NCBI GenBank assembly: GCA_023374045.1
Contig: CM041777.1
Coordinates: 109,147,588-109,211,587 of the forward strand
Length of the DNA stretch: 64,000 nt
DNA from: Limonium bicolor
Taxonomy: Eukaryota; Streptophyta; Magnoliopsida; Caryophyllales; Plumbaginaceae
Direction: 5' to 3'
Part shown: one piece after another, positions 1 to 12,197 of the stretch
How the letters are laid out: each line of letters opens with the position of its first letter
Numbering within the stretch: position 1 is the first letter of the stretch
Translations under genes and position numbers: made by a program
Notes under the pieces: model-generated
What the model was told of the DNA's origin: nothing
Seen by the model: the letters and a program-made list of their open reading frames with translations, nothing else
Databases searched by the model: none

Positions 1-3000
1 AATGGGCTAAAAGGTTATAAATACCTTTAAATATAATAAAATAATATATATGATATTAGGAATTTAATTCCAGAAATTTACGAATTTTTACAAATATAAT
101 ATTAAAATATTAATAAAACCCTACAAGGGGGCCCACATGAGTCAACATTGACTAAGATTGGTCAAGAGGTCAAAGTTGACCCTTAGACCATGTGATATCG
201 GCATATACAAGCTTAGGAGGCTCCCATTTCGTGACCTACTTGTTAAATAAACAAGACTCCAAAAGCTTCCTTAAATTAAGGACTAACTTTTGCCTTATAA
301 TAGTTTATACACCCATTAACTCCATTATTTGATTCACCAGCCTCAAAATTCGGTGGAGCCTCCCTTTCTCAGCCACCAGCCGACCTCATGTCCCCTTCTT
401 ATCCCTTTGATGAGTCACCTCCAATAATGAGACATTAAACTAATCAATTTGCATTTTCTAAGCAAATAATACCAATACCAAGCTTCTTCTCTCTCCTAGC
501 TTCATTCCAATCGGTGAAGCTCCCCTTTGAGACTCTCCCAAGCTCTCTCCATCGAACTCCATGAGCCAAGAAGGTAAACCTAACTTCTAAGCTTCAAATC
601 AATGGTTTAAGGCTTGTTTTTGGCTCTTTTCTTCATCTCTTCACCACCTATGCTTAGATCTCGTGACTAATCAGTTCCTATGGCTTATTCTCAGTGTTCT
701 AAGGTTAGAACATCAATCAAATTCGAATGAAACAAGTTTAGAGACCAAGGTTGCTCAAAATCTCATTTTAAGGTAAAAAATGTGCTTTAAGCTCATAACT
801 TTTGATCCCCTTCAAGTTCGGCTATGAAACTTTGGTCATAGCCTCATCTTCTACTCCTTTTCATGTGGGATCTGTTGGTTATCCATTTGGAGCAAGGATG
901 GCCGAGATCCAAAGGAAATACCCTCTTTTAAGGCATTTTTCCAAGGTAAAACCTAATAACAAGGTAGCTTGTTGATATCTAGCTATTTCCTATGTCAATA
1001 TGGTAGATCTAACACCTTGTGGTGTGCTTGATTCAGGTCGAAACCATCTTGAACTCTACTTGCATTCCTAAGGTGATTTTTGCCTTAAATCTTACATTAA
1101 ATTACTTCCTATGGTTAGATCTTTCTTGGAGACTAACTAGGCCTTGGTTTCTGTTGAAAACATGTAAAACAAGCTGTGGAGAATTTCTCCTTAAGGTGGC
1201 GAACTCAAACAAGGCTTTACCTAAGCTAAATCAAGGTATAAATCACTTAAAACCTTAACTTGATACATTAACACAAGTTTAAGTGTGTGTATGTTAATTG
1301 CCGTGAGTGAAGGAGAAAAAAAGGTCTTGTTTGACCTTAAAATGTTTGAGGAATGGTTTAATAAATTTTATAACTAATTAAACAAGCATAATTGTCAAAT
1401 TTAAGACATTATGTGGAAGTTTGGTAATTAAATGGAAAGTGTGTGGTGAGGCCGAAATTTATATGTATTTTTGGGACATTTATGTGTAATTTATTTTGCA
1501 AGCCAATGTTTGTAATAAGGCCATGTATTTAGGCCATTTTATTTATGCATTTACAAGCTTTTATTTAAGTTTAGGTGATATATAATTATTACCGAAATGA
1601 ATAAGGGGTTATAGTGTAATTAAATTAAATTTAGGGACTTTAGAATAATAAGGCCGAAAATTAGAGTTAAAAGGAGTTAAAATAAAGTTTATAAGATTTT
1701 ATAAAGTTTTGGGGTTAAATGGTGAATTCTAGAAAGTTTGGGTACTAAACCGTAATTATAAGGAATTGGTGGTCAAGGAAATATTAAGGTGGTCAACCTT
1801 GACCATATGCTAGGTTTTGACCAAAATAAATAAGTTAGATAACTTATTTAAGGTTTTATAATAGGTTATGTATTTAATGGTAATATTTTTATAACATATG
1901 TGGTGAATATGTTATTACCAAAAATTAAGGGTGTAAAATGGTATTTTAAACACCCATGGGCTATTAGGAATTTTTAGGAATTTATTTGGTGGATTTTGGA
2001 ATTAAAATGAACTATATGTATAATATATAGTTATTATGTCATTATGACACTTTGGAAAAATAGATGGTGGAATGGTAAATATCAAAAGTATATGGGTTAA
2101 TAAGGATATTTATAACCCTTTGGTGGAATTTGGTGATTTTTAGAATTATATAAGAGTATTTGCTAAGATATGTGTATAAGATATGGTTTTAATGATATGG
2201 TAAGACTATATGTTATAAATAGGGCCAAATAGCAATTATAGAATAGCACAAGGGCTGTTCGGAATTTACAAAAAATAACCATAGGTTATACTCTTTTATA
2301 AGTTAGAAATGTTGTATTAAATGGAATATATAACATGGTATGGTTTAAGGGGTGATTTTGTAAATTAAGGAAACTATGGTTTATGGAAAAGAATAAGACT
2401 TTCTTATGGTGCCTAGGAGGCAATAATAAATAGTTTTGTATAAAAACTATAGGTTATAAGTTAAGGGAAATAAAAATATCATATCAAATGATATTAGAAT
2501 ATGGTATAACATTACATAATGTTATGTGGTCAAACGGAAGTTAAATAAAGTTAAGGGCTATACCGAGTTAATAAGAGTTGGAAAATGAATTTTAGACTAA
2601 GGTCTATAATGTTATAAATGTTATGACAATGATATGGTTTAGATGGAATTAAAATAAGGAAGGATACTCACATAAAATAATGTGACAAACTATAAATAAA
2701 TGGGATTTATAAACTAAGGTATTTATTGAATAAACCTTAGAAGTTGTAATTATACAACATAAAATGTTACTCATGTTAGGATAATAATCTTAATATAAGT
2801 TGTACAATATGATACAACTAATGGGCATGATCATCTAATAAATGATGATAAAATGTAACATAAAATATATGAGTCTATGATACTCATGAGAATTACCTAC
2901 GTGGTAAAAATATATGCATACACAAGGATAATGTATATAAGGTGGACATATATTTTGGTTGGAAACCATATGATTTAATGGTGGTGGTTATTTAAAAAAA

Positions 3001-5026
3001 ATATAGTTACAAACTATATGTTATGAGTTTTTGGGATGCAAATACTATTGCTAGATAATGAATTAATAATAACATGGTATGATAAGGAATGGTGGGAAAA
3101 TAATACAATATGGAAAAAATATATAATCTAAAATAATCATGCATGCATACATGCAACTATAGGTTACGTACCTAAACTAGATGTGGATAAGATTAAAAGA
3201 AATATAAGGAATTAAACTTAACAGTTGAAATAGTTTTGACGTACGCGTTTTAAGTAACAAAGCCGACTGTTTTAGAAAAACCTGTAACAAACAACTGTAG
3301 AAAATAGGGGTGAACTGTCGGGGTTACTTATAATTCGGAAATACCGGATGTAGTTAGTCATGGAGACTGACTTATAGTTTTATTACCGTTTAGAGTATAC
3401 TTCTGACAAGGACGCTTGACGAGCTAACGGACTACACGGAGCGTAGGATCTTGCTGATTCATACTCCACCGTAATACAGTCAGGGTGAACGGTATGTAAA
3501 GGGGTTTGATCCGAGTTGTCCTAAGGTTGCTCCTTGGGCTCGGATTTGGTTGATATAACTTGTATGTTGTTATGTGTATCGGATTGTCTCTGAGGGCTTC
3601 CTCAGTTCAGACTTCTGTGTGATCTGTGATAAGATTGTTTGTCTGAATGTGATAATTAGTATGCATGAATTGTATATTTATAGCTGCTTATATTTACTGT
3701 TGTTGAGTTAACAGTATTGGTTCGTATATATGAACCTATATAAAACGAACTAGCGGCTATGGTGCTATCTTATATGAAACATAAGGAACGTCGGAAAAAC
3801 GTTGTAGCACTAAGATAATAACATATACATATTATCTGAGACTTTTATACGGAGCGTTGGCCTTTCTATACGCCGCTCTTGTATCTAGCACTGGATCCCG
3901 AGTTTACAGACTCCGGATTGGACTAATGACCTTAGTCTGCTGTGTTAGAAAATTGGTAATGCGATGCGATGGTATAATTAATTAATGGAATGGAAGTAAA
4001 GCCAAGAGGATGTGGCTCTTGGTGCGCGCTGTGAGTCTGTGATCACAAAAACGATACCAGGATGTCCGCGTACGGGTCCGTAAGTATCAAGAAAATTTCC
4101 CGTGAGCTAGAATGGCTCGTTGGTCGGAGACTCTACCGTTGGAGTGGCTACTGCCGTGGGTGACCCGCCATAATATATGTGGTAACTAGAGACATGTCGT
4201 TTTAACGAGAATTGTCACTAGGTATAACTGAACAACTAAAACAATGAGACTTATACAGTGGCGAACAATACCATGGACGAGACTTAATACTTGTTTATTA
4301 TTCTCGTGTTTGCTTTGGTGTTCATTGGTTATACTTGTGGTTATTTTATTGTGTTGTGTTGATTGTTGGATGGAGCCTACGAGGCTAAGGTAAATTAAAT
4401 ATGAGCACTGTACGCTACGGCGAATGTACATTGTACATTATATTGTATTGTTCGATACGTTCGATTAATGTGGACTGTGTTATTAAATGATTACGGATTG
4501 GATGATGGTTGAATATCTATGAATATTTGGATGGTTGATTATGTAATTTATTACATTTATGCTCAGTTCTGATTATAACTATAAAATGGTAAAGCATGAA
4601 CACATCTAATAATAAGATGGTTAAAGTGATAATGACTATTAGGGTCCGGCCCGCATACTCAGCGTCTATCGCTGATTACACACCATTTCAGGTTGTTGAT
4701 CATTGTCGGAGCTGAAGAGCGGAACAGGGTAATTGGAGAGTTGTATAGTAATGAAGATGTGTATGGTCTTATGGTAAGGTTATGTAATCTTCAGGATTGG
4801 GTAGACGCTCACTTGTCGAAGTTTATGATTTATGGATTTAGTATGATGATAGGAGTTTCTCGTTATCACTGCGGTTAGTAGTTTGTTTATTTTGGAAGTT
4901 GGATGTAGTTTGGCTACGTGCTCGCATGGCGAGTAATGGCCGGTGACACCCGAGTGAGTTTTGTAATTGTTATTTATTTTCGCCTGCGAGCGTTTTTATT
5001 TATTGCTACGTGAGGGATTATATCGT
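1..5026 (+). mobile_element. Long Ty3/gypsy-type LTR, left part (outer LTR)
   Basis: This AT-rich stretch has no credible coding region. It reads as the body of a long LTR. The LTR resumes after the nested element at 8175 and closes at 8195 with GGGGGTGTTACA, a common plant Ty3/gypsy LTR end. Its start lies left of the window, so its TSD cannot be seen. Its style (runs of AAGGTAA, TTGAC/GGTCAA clusters near 145-182 and 1770-1830, GC-richer blocks at 3400-4200 and 4640-4730) resembles the reverse complement of the 47431-60734 LTR, which suggests a related Tekay-like family in the opposite orientation. It could be a solo LTR or the 3' LTR of an element upstream. The LTR nature is fairly sure; the clade is inference. 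Confidence 0.65.
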
Positions 5027-5204
5027 TGTAATACCCCGAATTTTTGTAGCCCTAATGGAAACCATACTTCCTTAGGAGTTATTAGAGATCATTAGGAAGC
5101 CTTAGGGGTCGGGAACAGCCAAGAAACCCTGGAGAAACCCTAATTCAGAAAGTTCCGAGAAACACTGAAATTTCGGTAAGTTATTTGGAGTTCAAGAAGC
5201 CCCG

Positions 5205-5295
5205 GTCAACTGTGGTCAAACCCTGTCAACTTTGGTCTGACCTCGGTCAAACATTGGACATTGGTCAAACTTGGTCAATGGTCAACTTTGACCAT
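5205..5295. promoter_or_regulatory. Cluster of GGTCAA/TTGAC words in the solo LTR
   Basis: GGTCAAC, GGTCAAAC and TTTGACC words recur at least eight times in about 90 bases. TTGAC(C/T) is the core of the W-box bound by WRKY factors. The same words cluster in the other long LTRs (145-182 and, inverted, 57560-57600). A regulatory role is inference. Confidence 0.4.
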
Positions 5296-5372
5296 GATGA
5301 TGCAATGATGATGCAGTGATGATGCAGTGGTGATGCATGGTGAGCAGTGATGATGCAGCGATGATGTCGGCA
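5293..5372. repeat. Imperfect GATGATGCA minisatellite
   Basis: Variants of GATGATGCAGT are repeated about seven times inside the 5' part of the solo LTR. It is a local simple-sequence expansion. Confidence 0.75.
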
Positions 5373-8174
5373 TGGACATAACGATGATGAAGCGTCGTCG
5401 GGTGTCGAGATGATTAGTTACACATGGTCCATCAGAGAGACATGTGTCACCTTCATTAATGAGGGGTGGTCACACATGGATGGTGGAGATTCATCCAAGC
5501 AAAATATCTACGATCCGACGGCTGTAAGTGAAGACATCATTCTATTTTGTCTTATACTCTTTATACCCATGCCACTTGTCTCCTTCATCATTATGGCCGG
5601 TCACACATGGAGGGCTGAGATTTAATCTAGACAATTGTCCTAATCAATGGCTTAGGAGGAGATAAGGACATATAGTAATCATTAGCTTATATTTTTACAA
5701 ATTTAAGCCTTTTACTTAGTCATCTTCGGCCAAGATAAGTAGGAAGGGTCACGAATTATCTCTTCATTCTATTCCTCACTCTCACGCCATTGGAGAACCA
5801 TAGGAGCTCATAGAACACAACACCCACCATTAGAGAAGAGAATTCAAGCTAGAAATAAAGGAAAAACAGATTCAAGGTGGGAGAAGAAGCTACTGACCTT
5901 GGGCAAATTGATTGGTGGGGAAGGAATTGATTCAATTAGCTAAGGGACTTGTAAGGTCGTGGCTAAAATGTCAAGGAGAGTCCAGGTAACACTTATGCTC
6001 ACCATTTCTTTCTTTAAAACCCCGATTTTGAGCTTTAACTCTTGTTAATGGTAACTTCCGAACCCTAGCGCTCTTGAGCTGAAATTTTTGACAGTGTTCT
6101 TATATAGTTATTACTAGAATAATATTCAAAAATTCAGGCGAAAATACCTTTGGGAAGTAGGATAAGTTCTAGGGAACTTTTAGAGAGGAAAAATGTGTTA
6201 AGACTCCATGAGTGATTTCGATGGATTTTGTTGAGTTTGGTAGTTTATTCTACCTATATTAATCTAATAATTGATTATAGGTGGTGGGAACTCGTGGTTA
6301 GACATAAAAATGCTAGGTCAAGGTGTGGGAGGGCTTAAATGGTGTTTTAAGCCTTGAGACTTAGTTAAATATGTTCCCGAATTCATCTTGCCTTAAAATT
6401 TTGAGGGTAGTCTTTTAATAGTGAACATATTGTTATGGTCAAAAATTAAGTCGAATGGAGATATTTAAGTCGGTTAGACATGGCAAGGGAAAATAATGAG
6501 CTTTAAGCTTTAGGAGTTGTTGAGATGAGTTCCCGACATGGGTTGAGCTGAGATTTGAGGGTATTCTTATATTTCTAATTTAGATCCATGGTCAAAAATT
6601 CAGGTCGAAACTCCTTTGTATGTCATTCGAATTACTAGGAAGTGATTTGGGATAAAGGTGTGCTTTAAGCTTGTATAAGTGTAATTGTGTGTTGGTTATT
6701 GGATTAATGGTTTCTCTGGTCATTAGGGTCCTAATATGACTTGTGGTTGAAGTTGTAAGAGGTGGTGAAGTGTAAAATATATAAGGGAGCCCTGTGAGGT
6801 TGATATATGTGTGTGTTAAAACTTGGAAATAAGGAAAATTGTGTTTAAGTGTGGTTTTGGGTGTTTTGTTGCTTGGCTTAGCCTTGAAAGGCTCTGGAAT
6901 GATTTTTGGTGACTACTCTTGGTGTGGAATGCTTGTTGATCTGTGATTGCTAAGTGAAAGCTTGATTTTGATTGAGTGGATATTCAGGTGGAACAAAGTT
7001 AGACAAAGTCTAACCTTATACAAGGTTTTAATTCTAAAGGTGGGTTGTTTGTACTTTAATATGTGATTAATCTTGTTTATTGCTATCCTTTGGTTGGTGG
7101 TTATTTTTGAGCAATTTTATATGATTGTGGATGATATTTATATGTTGGAAAGGTTGATATTACTTATGGTGGTGGAAGTGTGAATTTGGAAATATATACT
7201 TCGAAACTGTTGAGCTATGGTTAGCTCCTTCAAACTGTCGAGCCATGGTTGGCCTTTCACTGAATTTTTGCTCCTACCAATGTATTGGAGCTAAGCCATC
7301 ATGATCTACTCTATGGGCTGATGATTCATAGGGGGTGTGCACACTTAAGGACATGGGGTGAGGTGGTGGAATTATTTGTCCAAGGGCCGAGAGCTAGTAG
7401 CTCTTTGTCGAAAGACCGGTGTGCCTGAGGATTGGTGGAATGTTAATAATTGAGATACAAACTGGTGGAAATTGTTATGTGGTTTCCAAAATACAAATGG
7501 CCTTATTTTGTGGTGAATTTCCTGTGGTTATATGAGTTATGATCTGGTGGATTAGAGATGTATATGGTTGTGAAAAGTGTTATGTGGTTTCCAAAATATT
7601 ATTGGATTTATGTCTCTGGTGAGATTACTGTGATTGAGATATCATTATGAACAGGTGGTTTATGTTAAGGTAAAATGTCTCAAGGAAGGTAAGTGTGTGT
7701 GAACTTGTGTTTGTGGTTGATAACATGGTTGTTTGTGTTGAGTGTGCCTTTATATGCTGCTAAAAGGTTTTTCAAAGAGAGTGAATTTTACAGGGTGTGA
7801 TATTTGTTACTCAGCTTTGCTGACGTTTTCTTGTTTGTGCCTGTGGCCCCTTTGTGTGATTGTTTGCTGGCCACAGATTTGTTGCAGGTGAAGTTGATTC
7901 TTTGTGTGATATTGCTCTTGAGCTTGGGACAAGGGAACACGCCGGCATAGCTAGGAATTTCATTTATTTGTAAGTGGCAAACTCCTTGGAGCATGTTCCG
8001 GGAGTTAGGTTGTAGGTGGATTAGCCTTAGCATCCACACTAGTTGGTGTGGGTGTGGCGGTAGCGCTCCGGTTTGGCTTAGGTGTTAATTAGTCTTCCGC
8101 TGTAAAATATTGTAGTAAGTTGTACAAGTAAAATAAATAAATTAGGGTGTAAAAACCGGGGGTGTTACAATCGT

Positions 8175-8195
8175 GATTATGGAGGGGGTGTTACA
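8175..8195 (+). mobile_element. Terminal 21 bp of the outer LTR
   Basis: This is the continuation of the outer LTR after the nested solo LTR, ending GGGGGTGTTACA at 8195. The next bases (TAATT) would be its 3' target-site copy; the 5' copy lies outside the window. Confidence 0.65.
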
Positions 8196-8200
8196 TAATT

Positions 8201-8450
8201 ACTTTTGTCAGGACGAGACGGTCACGTACCAGGTCACTGTTCACGTACCAGTTTACTGCATACGGTACAAAGTGAATTAAAAGTTACCGTTGGTAATTAC
8301 TTTTGTTAGGAAGAGGTACACGTACAAGGTCACTGTTCACGTGCCAGTTTACTGCATCCGGTACAAAGTGAATTAAAAGTTACCGTTGGTAATTTCTTTT
8401 TGTCAAGAAGAGGTACAAATACCATGTCACTATTCACGTACCAGGTTACC
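8201..8450. repeat. Tandem repeat, about 98-bp unit, 2.5 copies
   Basis: Units begin at about 8201, 8299 and 8396. Each has ACTTTTGT, then a GTCACTGTTCACGTACCAG block, then GTTTACTGCATACGGTACAA and AAAAGTTACCGTTGGTAAT. The array ends about 45 bases before a TATA box and may be subterminal or promoter repeats of the MULE downstream. Confidence 0.85.
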
Positions 8451-8492
8451 GTTTTTGAACTTGTAACCTTGTGGCTAGTTAATGACCAACCT

Positions 8493-8500
8493 CTATATAA
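8493..8500 (+). promoter_or_regulatory. TATA box ahead of the MULE gene
   Basis: CTATATAAGGG lies about 115 bases upstream of the first plausible ATG (8614), with a CT-rich leader between, typical of a plant core promoter. Use is inferred from position. Confidence 0.55.
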
Positions 8501-8613
8501 GGGATGCCTCCTCCATTTCATCTTCACACACTCACTCTCCATATTCTCAAAGCTCTCTATCTCCTGACTCTCTTCCAAAAATAATTTTGTAAAACTGTTC
8601 AAGCTCTCTAGAC

Positions 8614-10692
8614 ATGAGTCAATCTTCAGATTCCGATCATGATTATGTTCCAGTATCAGGCCCAGTAAGTATTTAGTTTATTGTCTTTGTAAATCATATT
8701 CACACTAATATTTCATATTTCACATTCGTCTAACATTCTATCGACCCTTATTGCAGGAAAGTGACTCAACATACGATGAAGGTTGGGATGAATTTGATGA
8801 AGGCGTTCCAGATCATAATGCAGAGATGGATGACTACATGCAACAGATGTATAATCGACCTCCGGTGGTGGATACAGGTAACTTATTTCAAACAGACCAG
8901 GCATTTAGGAGTAAAGAAGAAGCGAAAGCTTGGGTAGATAGTGTTGGCCATCCCAACCATATCTACACCATAATTCAAGTTCTCGGTCGGGCCAAGATTT
9001 CCACATAACATGCGAGAGGTATTGGAAACCAGAAGGACACCACGACCTGGTGTCATCACCGGCGCAGATCATCTGGTTCAAAGATATGTGGTTGTCCTTT
9101 TAGAATTAAGGGGTATTACACAAGCTACGGGTGTTTCTTGAATGTGGGTAACGGATGGCATAACCATGATCTCGATGAGTGGGCAGAGGGTCATTTTGTG
9201 GGAAAACACCTAACTAAGGAGGAGATATGATTGATCAAGAAGCCGAGTCGGTGTGCCACCTTCTGCAATTTATTCAGAGCTCACAACAATCAACCCCGAC
9301 ACGTCAGCAACCAGGAAAGACATATACAACAGGATACAAAAAACAAAACTTGAAAAGAGAAGGTCGATCTATGGTGCAGACTCTGCTGGGTGAGCTAGAC
9401 AAAACAACTACTACTACGATTACACTACAGAACCAAGTAAGTCAACTCAGGATGTCTCAAATAACTAATCCTTTAGGTTTCATATTAATTTGATAGATAA
9501 CATGATTCTACATACTTTCACAATTTAGATGATCGTACACGACTTGGGTCCATCTTCTTTGCACACCCTACCTCTAGATTACTGCTGCATGCTTTCCCGT
9601 ACGTCATAGGCATTGATGCTACCTATAAAACGAACATCACAAAAATGCCTTTGGTTCAGTTCATCGGGGTGACGAGTATAGGCAAGAACTTCAGCATTGC
9701 CTTCGCCTTTCTTGTGTCAAATCAACGGACATGTATGTGTGGGCACTTCAACAATTAAGGGAACTCCTCGGTCGGACTACAACCTCAACATTTATCACCA
9801 ACAGATGTCTGGCCCTGATGAATGCCTTAGAACAGGTATTTCCTGAATCTCATCATCTTCTATGTCGGTGGCACATAAGTAGGAACATTCAGGGGAAAGC
9901 CGAGACTTATATGGGTGATAGAGGAAGGGCGGCGGCTGCAGTTCAAATGTGGACTTCGGTTGTCTACTCGAGCACAGAGCAGGACTACAACGAGAGCCTC
10001 CAAAATTTCAAGTATACATACCGAAGTTATCCACGTTTCATTACGTATGTTGCATCAGTCTGGGAGAAACACAAGGAAAAATTTGTGGAGGCTTGGGTCA
10101 AGAATGTGTTGCACTTCGGCAACACAACGACAAATAGGTACGATTGTTAGTCTTGTAATTTTTAAGATAATACAGTCATTGTTATGGATCTATAAAACTT
10201 ACTTAAACATTTGATAGGGTGGAGAGCGCACATTCTTCTCTAAAAGGAAGATTAAGGAGTGCTAGACACACTTTGGATGTAATCTTTCCAAAGATTAACG
10301 ATCATGTGAATACTAGCATCAGGGAGCTAAAAAAGGATTTCGAGTCATCCGGGACAAAACACAGAAGAGAGCACATGAGGGTTCCAATTGCTGACCTGAT
10401 CGGGAAGGTTAGTATCCTTTGCTTAGATGAGCTAGTAAAGGAGCTTGGAAGGGCGAATTATGTGCAAATGGATAGCTCAATCTGTGGATGTGACAAAGTA
10501 ACATCTCATGGATTACCTTATACATGTAAATTAAACTACATGCTGGATAGTGGTATACTATGCTCAAAGAGGGATATACATCGTTTCTGGTATACCCTAA
10601 GCTGGGAGAAACATGAATCAACAATTGATATGCTATCCTACAAGGAGGCAGAACAAAATAGATGGCGAGATATTGCTTCTGAGGTAGCATAG
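8614..10692 (+). pseudogene. Decayed MULE (Mutator-like) transposase, FAR1-like
   Basis: A first exon (8614-8664, acidic, starting MSQSSDSD) has a clean GTAAGT donor. It joins in phase to an exon opening at 8757 (ESDSTYDEG). Further on, pieces in shifting frames show the MULE pattern: a zinc-binding FAR1-like N-terminal part (CGCPFR, HNHD, about 9085-9185), a DDE core with GIDATYKT (about 9612), and the Mutator signature HLLCRWHI (about 9858). The tail at 10219-10692 starts SAHSSLKGRL. The core is broken by frameshifts (about 9000 and 9725) and stop codons (for example TGA near 9228). The second catalytic aspartate, normally in a TDRD-like motif, reads TNR at about 9800. It is therefore unlikely to be an active transposase. 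It may once have been one reading unit with the OTU domain that follows. Confidence 0.82.
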
Positions 10693-10986
10693 TTAGATGT
10701 TCCTACTCTGATGGCCAAATGTTACATTCAAATCCAAAACTTCCTTCACCCAGATATGGTGTGCCAATTAGGAGAACCATTAGAACAGTTTGGGATTGGC
10801 AGACCTACCGGGACCTCAGACCAAACCGACGGGAACCTTCATCTTGGGAGCGTAACCGACCAAGGGCGAGCCAGTCCGAAGGAGCACCATCAAATAGAAG
10901 ATCACGTAATAGAGGATCATCACATCCGATTCGATTCATGCCCCTAAAAAACTTCCCATACTACGAGAATGTCCCATCCAACCTAT

Positions 10987-11544
10987 ATTAATATATCACT
11001 GGGTATATTGATGTTTGTGGAGATGGTAATTGTGGTTTCAGGGTGATTGTTGATTACCTGTATACAAACGAAGAGAGGTGGAAAGATGTCCGTAGAGCAT
11101 TGCACCATCATATGAAGAATATAGAACCGGTGAATCATGTATACAGGACCATGTTTAGCGAAGCACCGTACAACGACATGTTAAAAGCGCTTCATTGGAA
11201 TATGGAAGGGCCAGCACCTCCAGAGAAATGGATGACCATGGAAATGGGGTTGGCGATCGCGACAAAATACACTTCGATAGTAGTTTTCTACTCTACTGTC
11301 TGGGGGTATGGCAAGTGCCACATACCTTCCGCTCGATAGTTATACCGATCATGATAGCCCAAGAGGAGAGATCCACATAGGAATTTGCCCCCAGGGTCAT
11401 TTCATAAGGTTCTGCATGGTTGATGACTCCCCACTCCCCCCTGTCTATCCGCAGTGGTTCTTTTATAGAAATCCAAACACTGTTGGACCTTGGATTCATC
11501 AAATACAATCTAGGTTAGATAGTTGGAACAACGTTGTAACTTAG
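10987..11544 (+). pseudogene. OTU-like cysteine protease domain, C-terminal part of the MULE unit
   Basis: The frame opens through YIDVCGDGNCGFR. This is the OTU deubiquitinase catalytic block (D-G-N-C), with Asp and Cys present at about 11015-11030. Helical sequence follows (11043-11290). The conserved distal His block, GHFIRFCMVDD, is found at about 11395 in a frame shifted from the first, so one frameshift lies near 11300. The stretch ends at a TAG at 11542. OTU enzymes cleave ubiquitin-like conjugates. Plant MULE-derived proteins with a C-terminal OTU domain are known. A basic, serine/arginine-rich linker (10711-10990) separates it from the transposase. The frameshift makes an intact protease doubtful. 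Confidence 0.78.
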
Positions 11545-11660
11545 TTATTCTTTAACTTAGTTGTTGTAACTTAGTTTTTCTTTAACTTAGTTGTTGTAAC
11601 TTAGTTTTTCTATAAATAAGTTGTTGTAACTTAGTTTTTCTTTAACTTAGTTGTTTTAAT
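11531..11660. repeat. 30-bp tandem repeat, about 4 copies, overlapping the OTU stop
   Basis: GTTGTAACTTAGTTTTTCTTTAACTTAG-type units recur with an exact 30-bp period. The first unit supplies the final codons and TAG of the OTU frame, so the array begins inside the coding end and forms the 3' flank. Confidence 0.92.
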
Positions 11661-11764
11661 CATATTGACTGAAATTTGGTCATTCAATTCTCTATTATTT
11701 CAAAAAAAAGTGTCTCCCCGCAACATTCCAACTTATTCAACTAAGTTTGATGAAAAAAAAAATT

Positions 11765-12070
11765 GTACTGCAAATAGTAAAGTATTTTGCTATTCGCAGT
11801 ACAGATTAATTTTAAGTCAAATTAATAATATAAACACATAAAAATGTAATCCAACACTTTTTTTACAAAAAAAAAAGATTCCTGTATTGATTACAACAAA
11901 AAAGTAACTAGTAAAATTCGCTAGTAATCAACTACAAACTACTTCAGTAAATTTACTTTCAGATATCATTTTTTGAAAAAAAAAACACAGCGAGACATCA
12001 TTACATGTGTACAACGTCAATATGAATTAAAATAAATTTTTACTGCGGTGATTAGTAATTTTGTACAGCG
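11765..12070. repeat. Inverted and direct copies of TACTGCGAATAG
   Basis: TACTGCAAATAG (11767) and CTATTCGCAGTA (about 11790) form a short hairpin. Related words TACTGCGGTGATTAG (about 12041) and TACAGCGAATAG (about 12054) follow. This may be the terminal or subterminal zone of the MULE; no matching left end was found. Confidence 0.5.
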
Positions 12071-12197
12071 AATAGCAACCCCCTCAATTAAATACCATAA
12101 TTTATGCCTTATATTTTTTAGGTTATTTTTTCTACCAATTTAAATTATTTATTCAAACACTAAATGCTTTATCTACAAAATATTATGTCATAAAGTT

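Larger units (their letters stand above)
5027..8169 (+). mobile_element. Solo LTR, Ty3/gypsy type, TSD ATCGT
   Basis: The element starts TGTAATACCCCG and ends GGGGGTGTTACA, with TG...CA termini. It is flanked by a perfect 5-bp duplication ATCGT (5022-5026 and 8170-8174). No primer-binding site, gag-pol or second LTR lies between, so it is a solo LTR of 3143 bp. Removing it and one TSD copy rejoins the outer LTR through to its own end at 8195. Short open frames inside it show no domain and are treated as chance. It is probably of the same broad Tekay-like type as the other long LTRs here, but the clade is inferred from the terminal sequence only. Confidence 0.88.

Noticed and set aside
1019..1258. 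Open frame of 79 codons in the left LTR
   Set aside because: No recognisable domain, lies in an AT-rich LTR, and no promoter or splice support; treated as chance.
7788..8039. Minus-strand open frame in the solo LTR
   Set aside because: Within a TSD-bounded LTR and without a domain.
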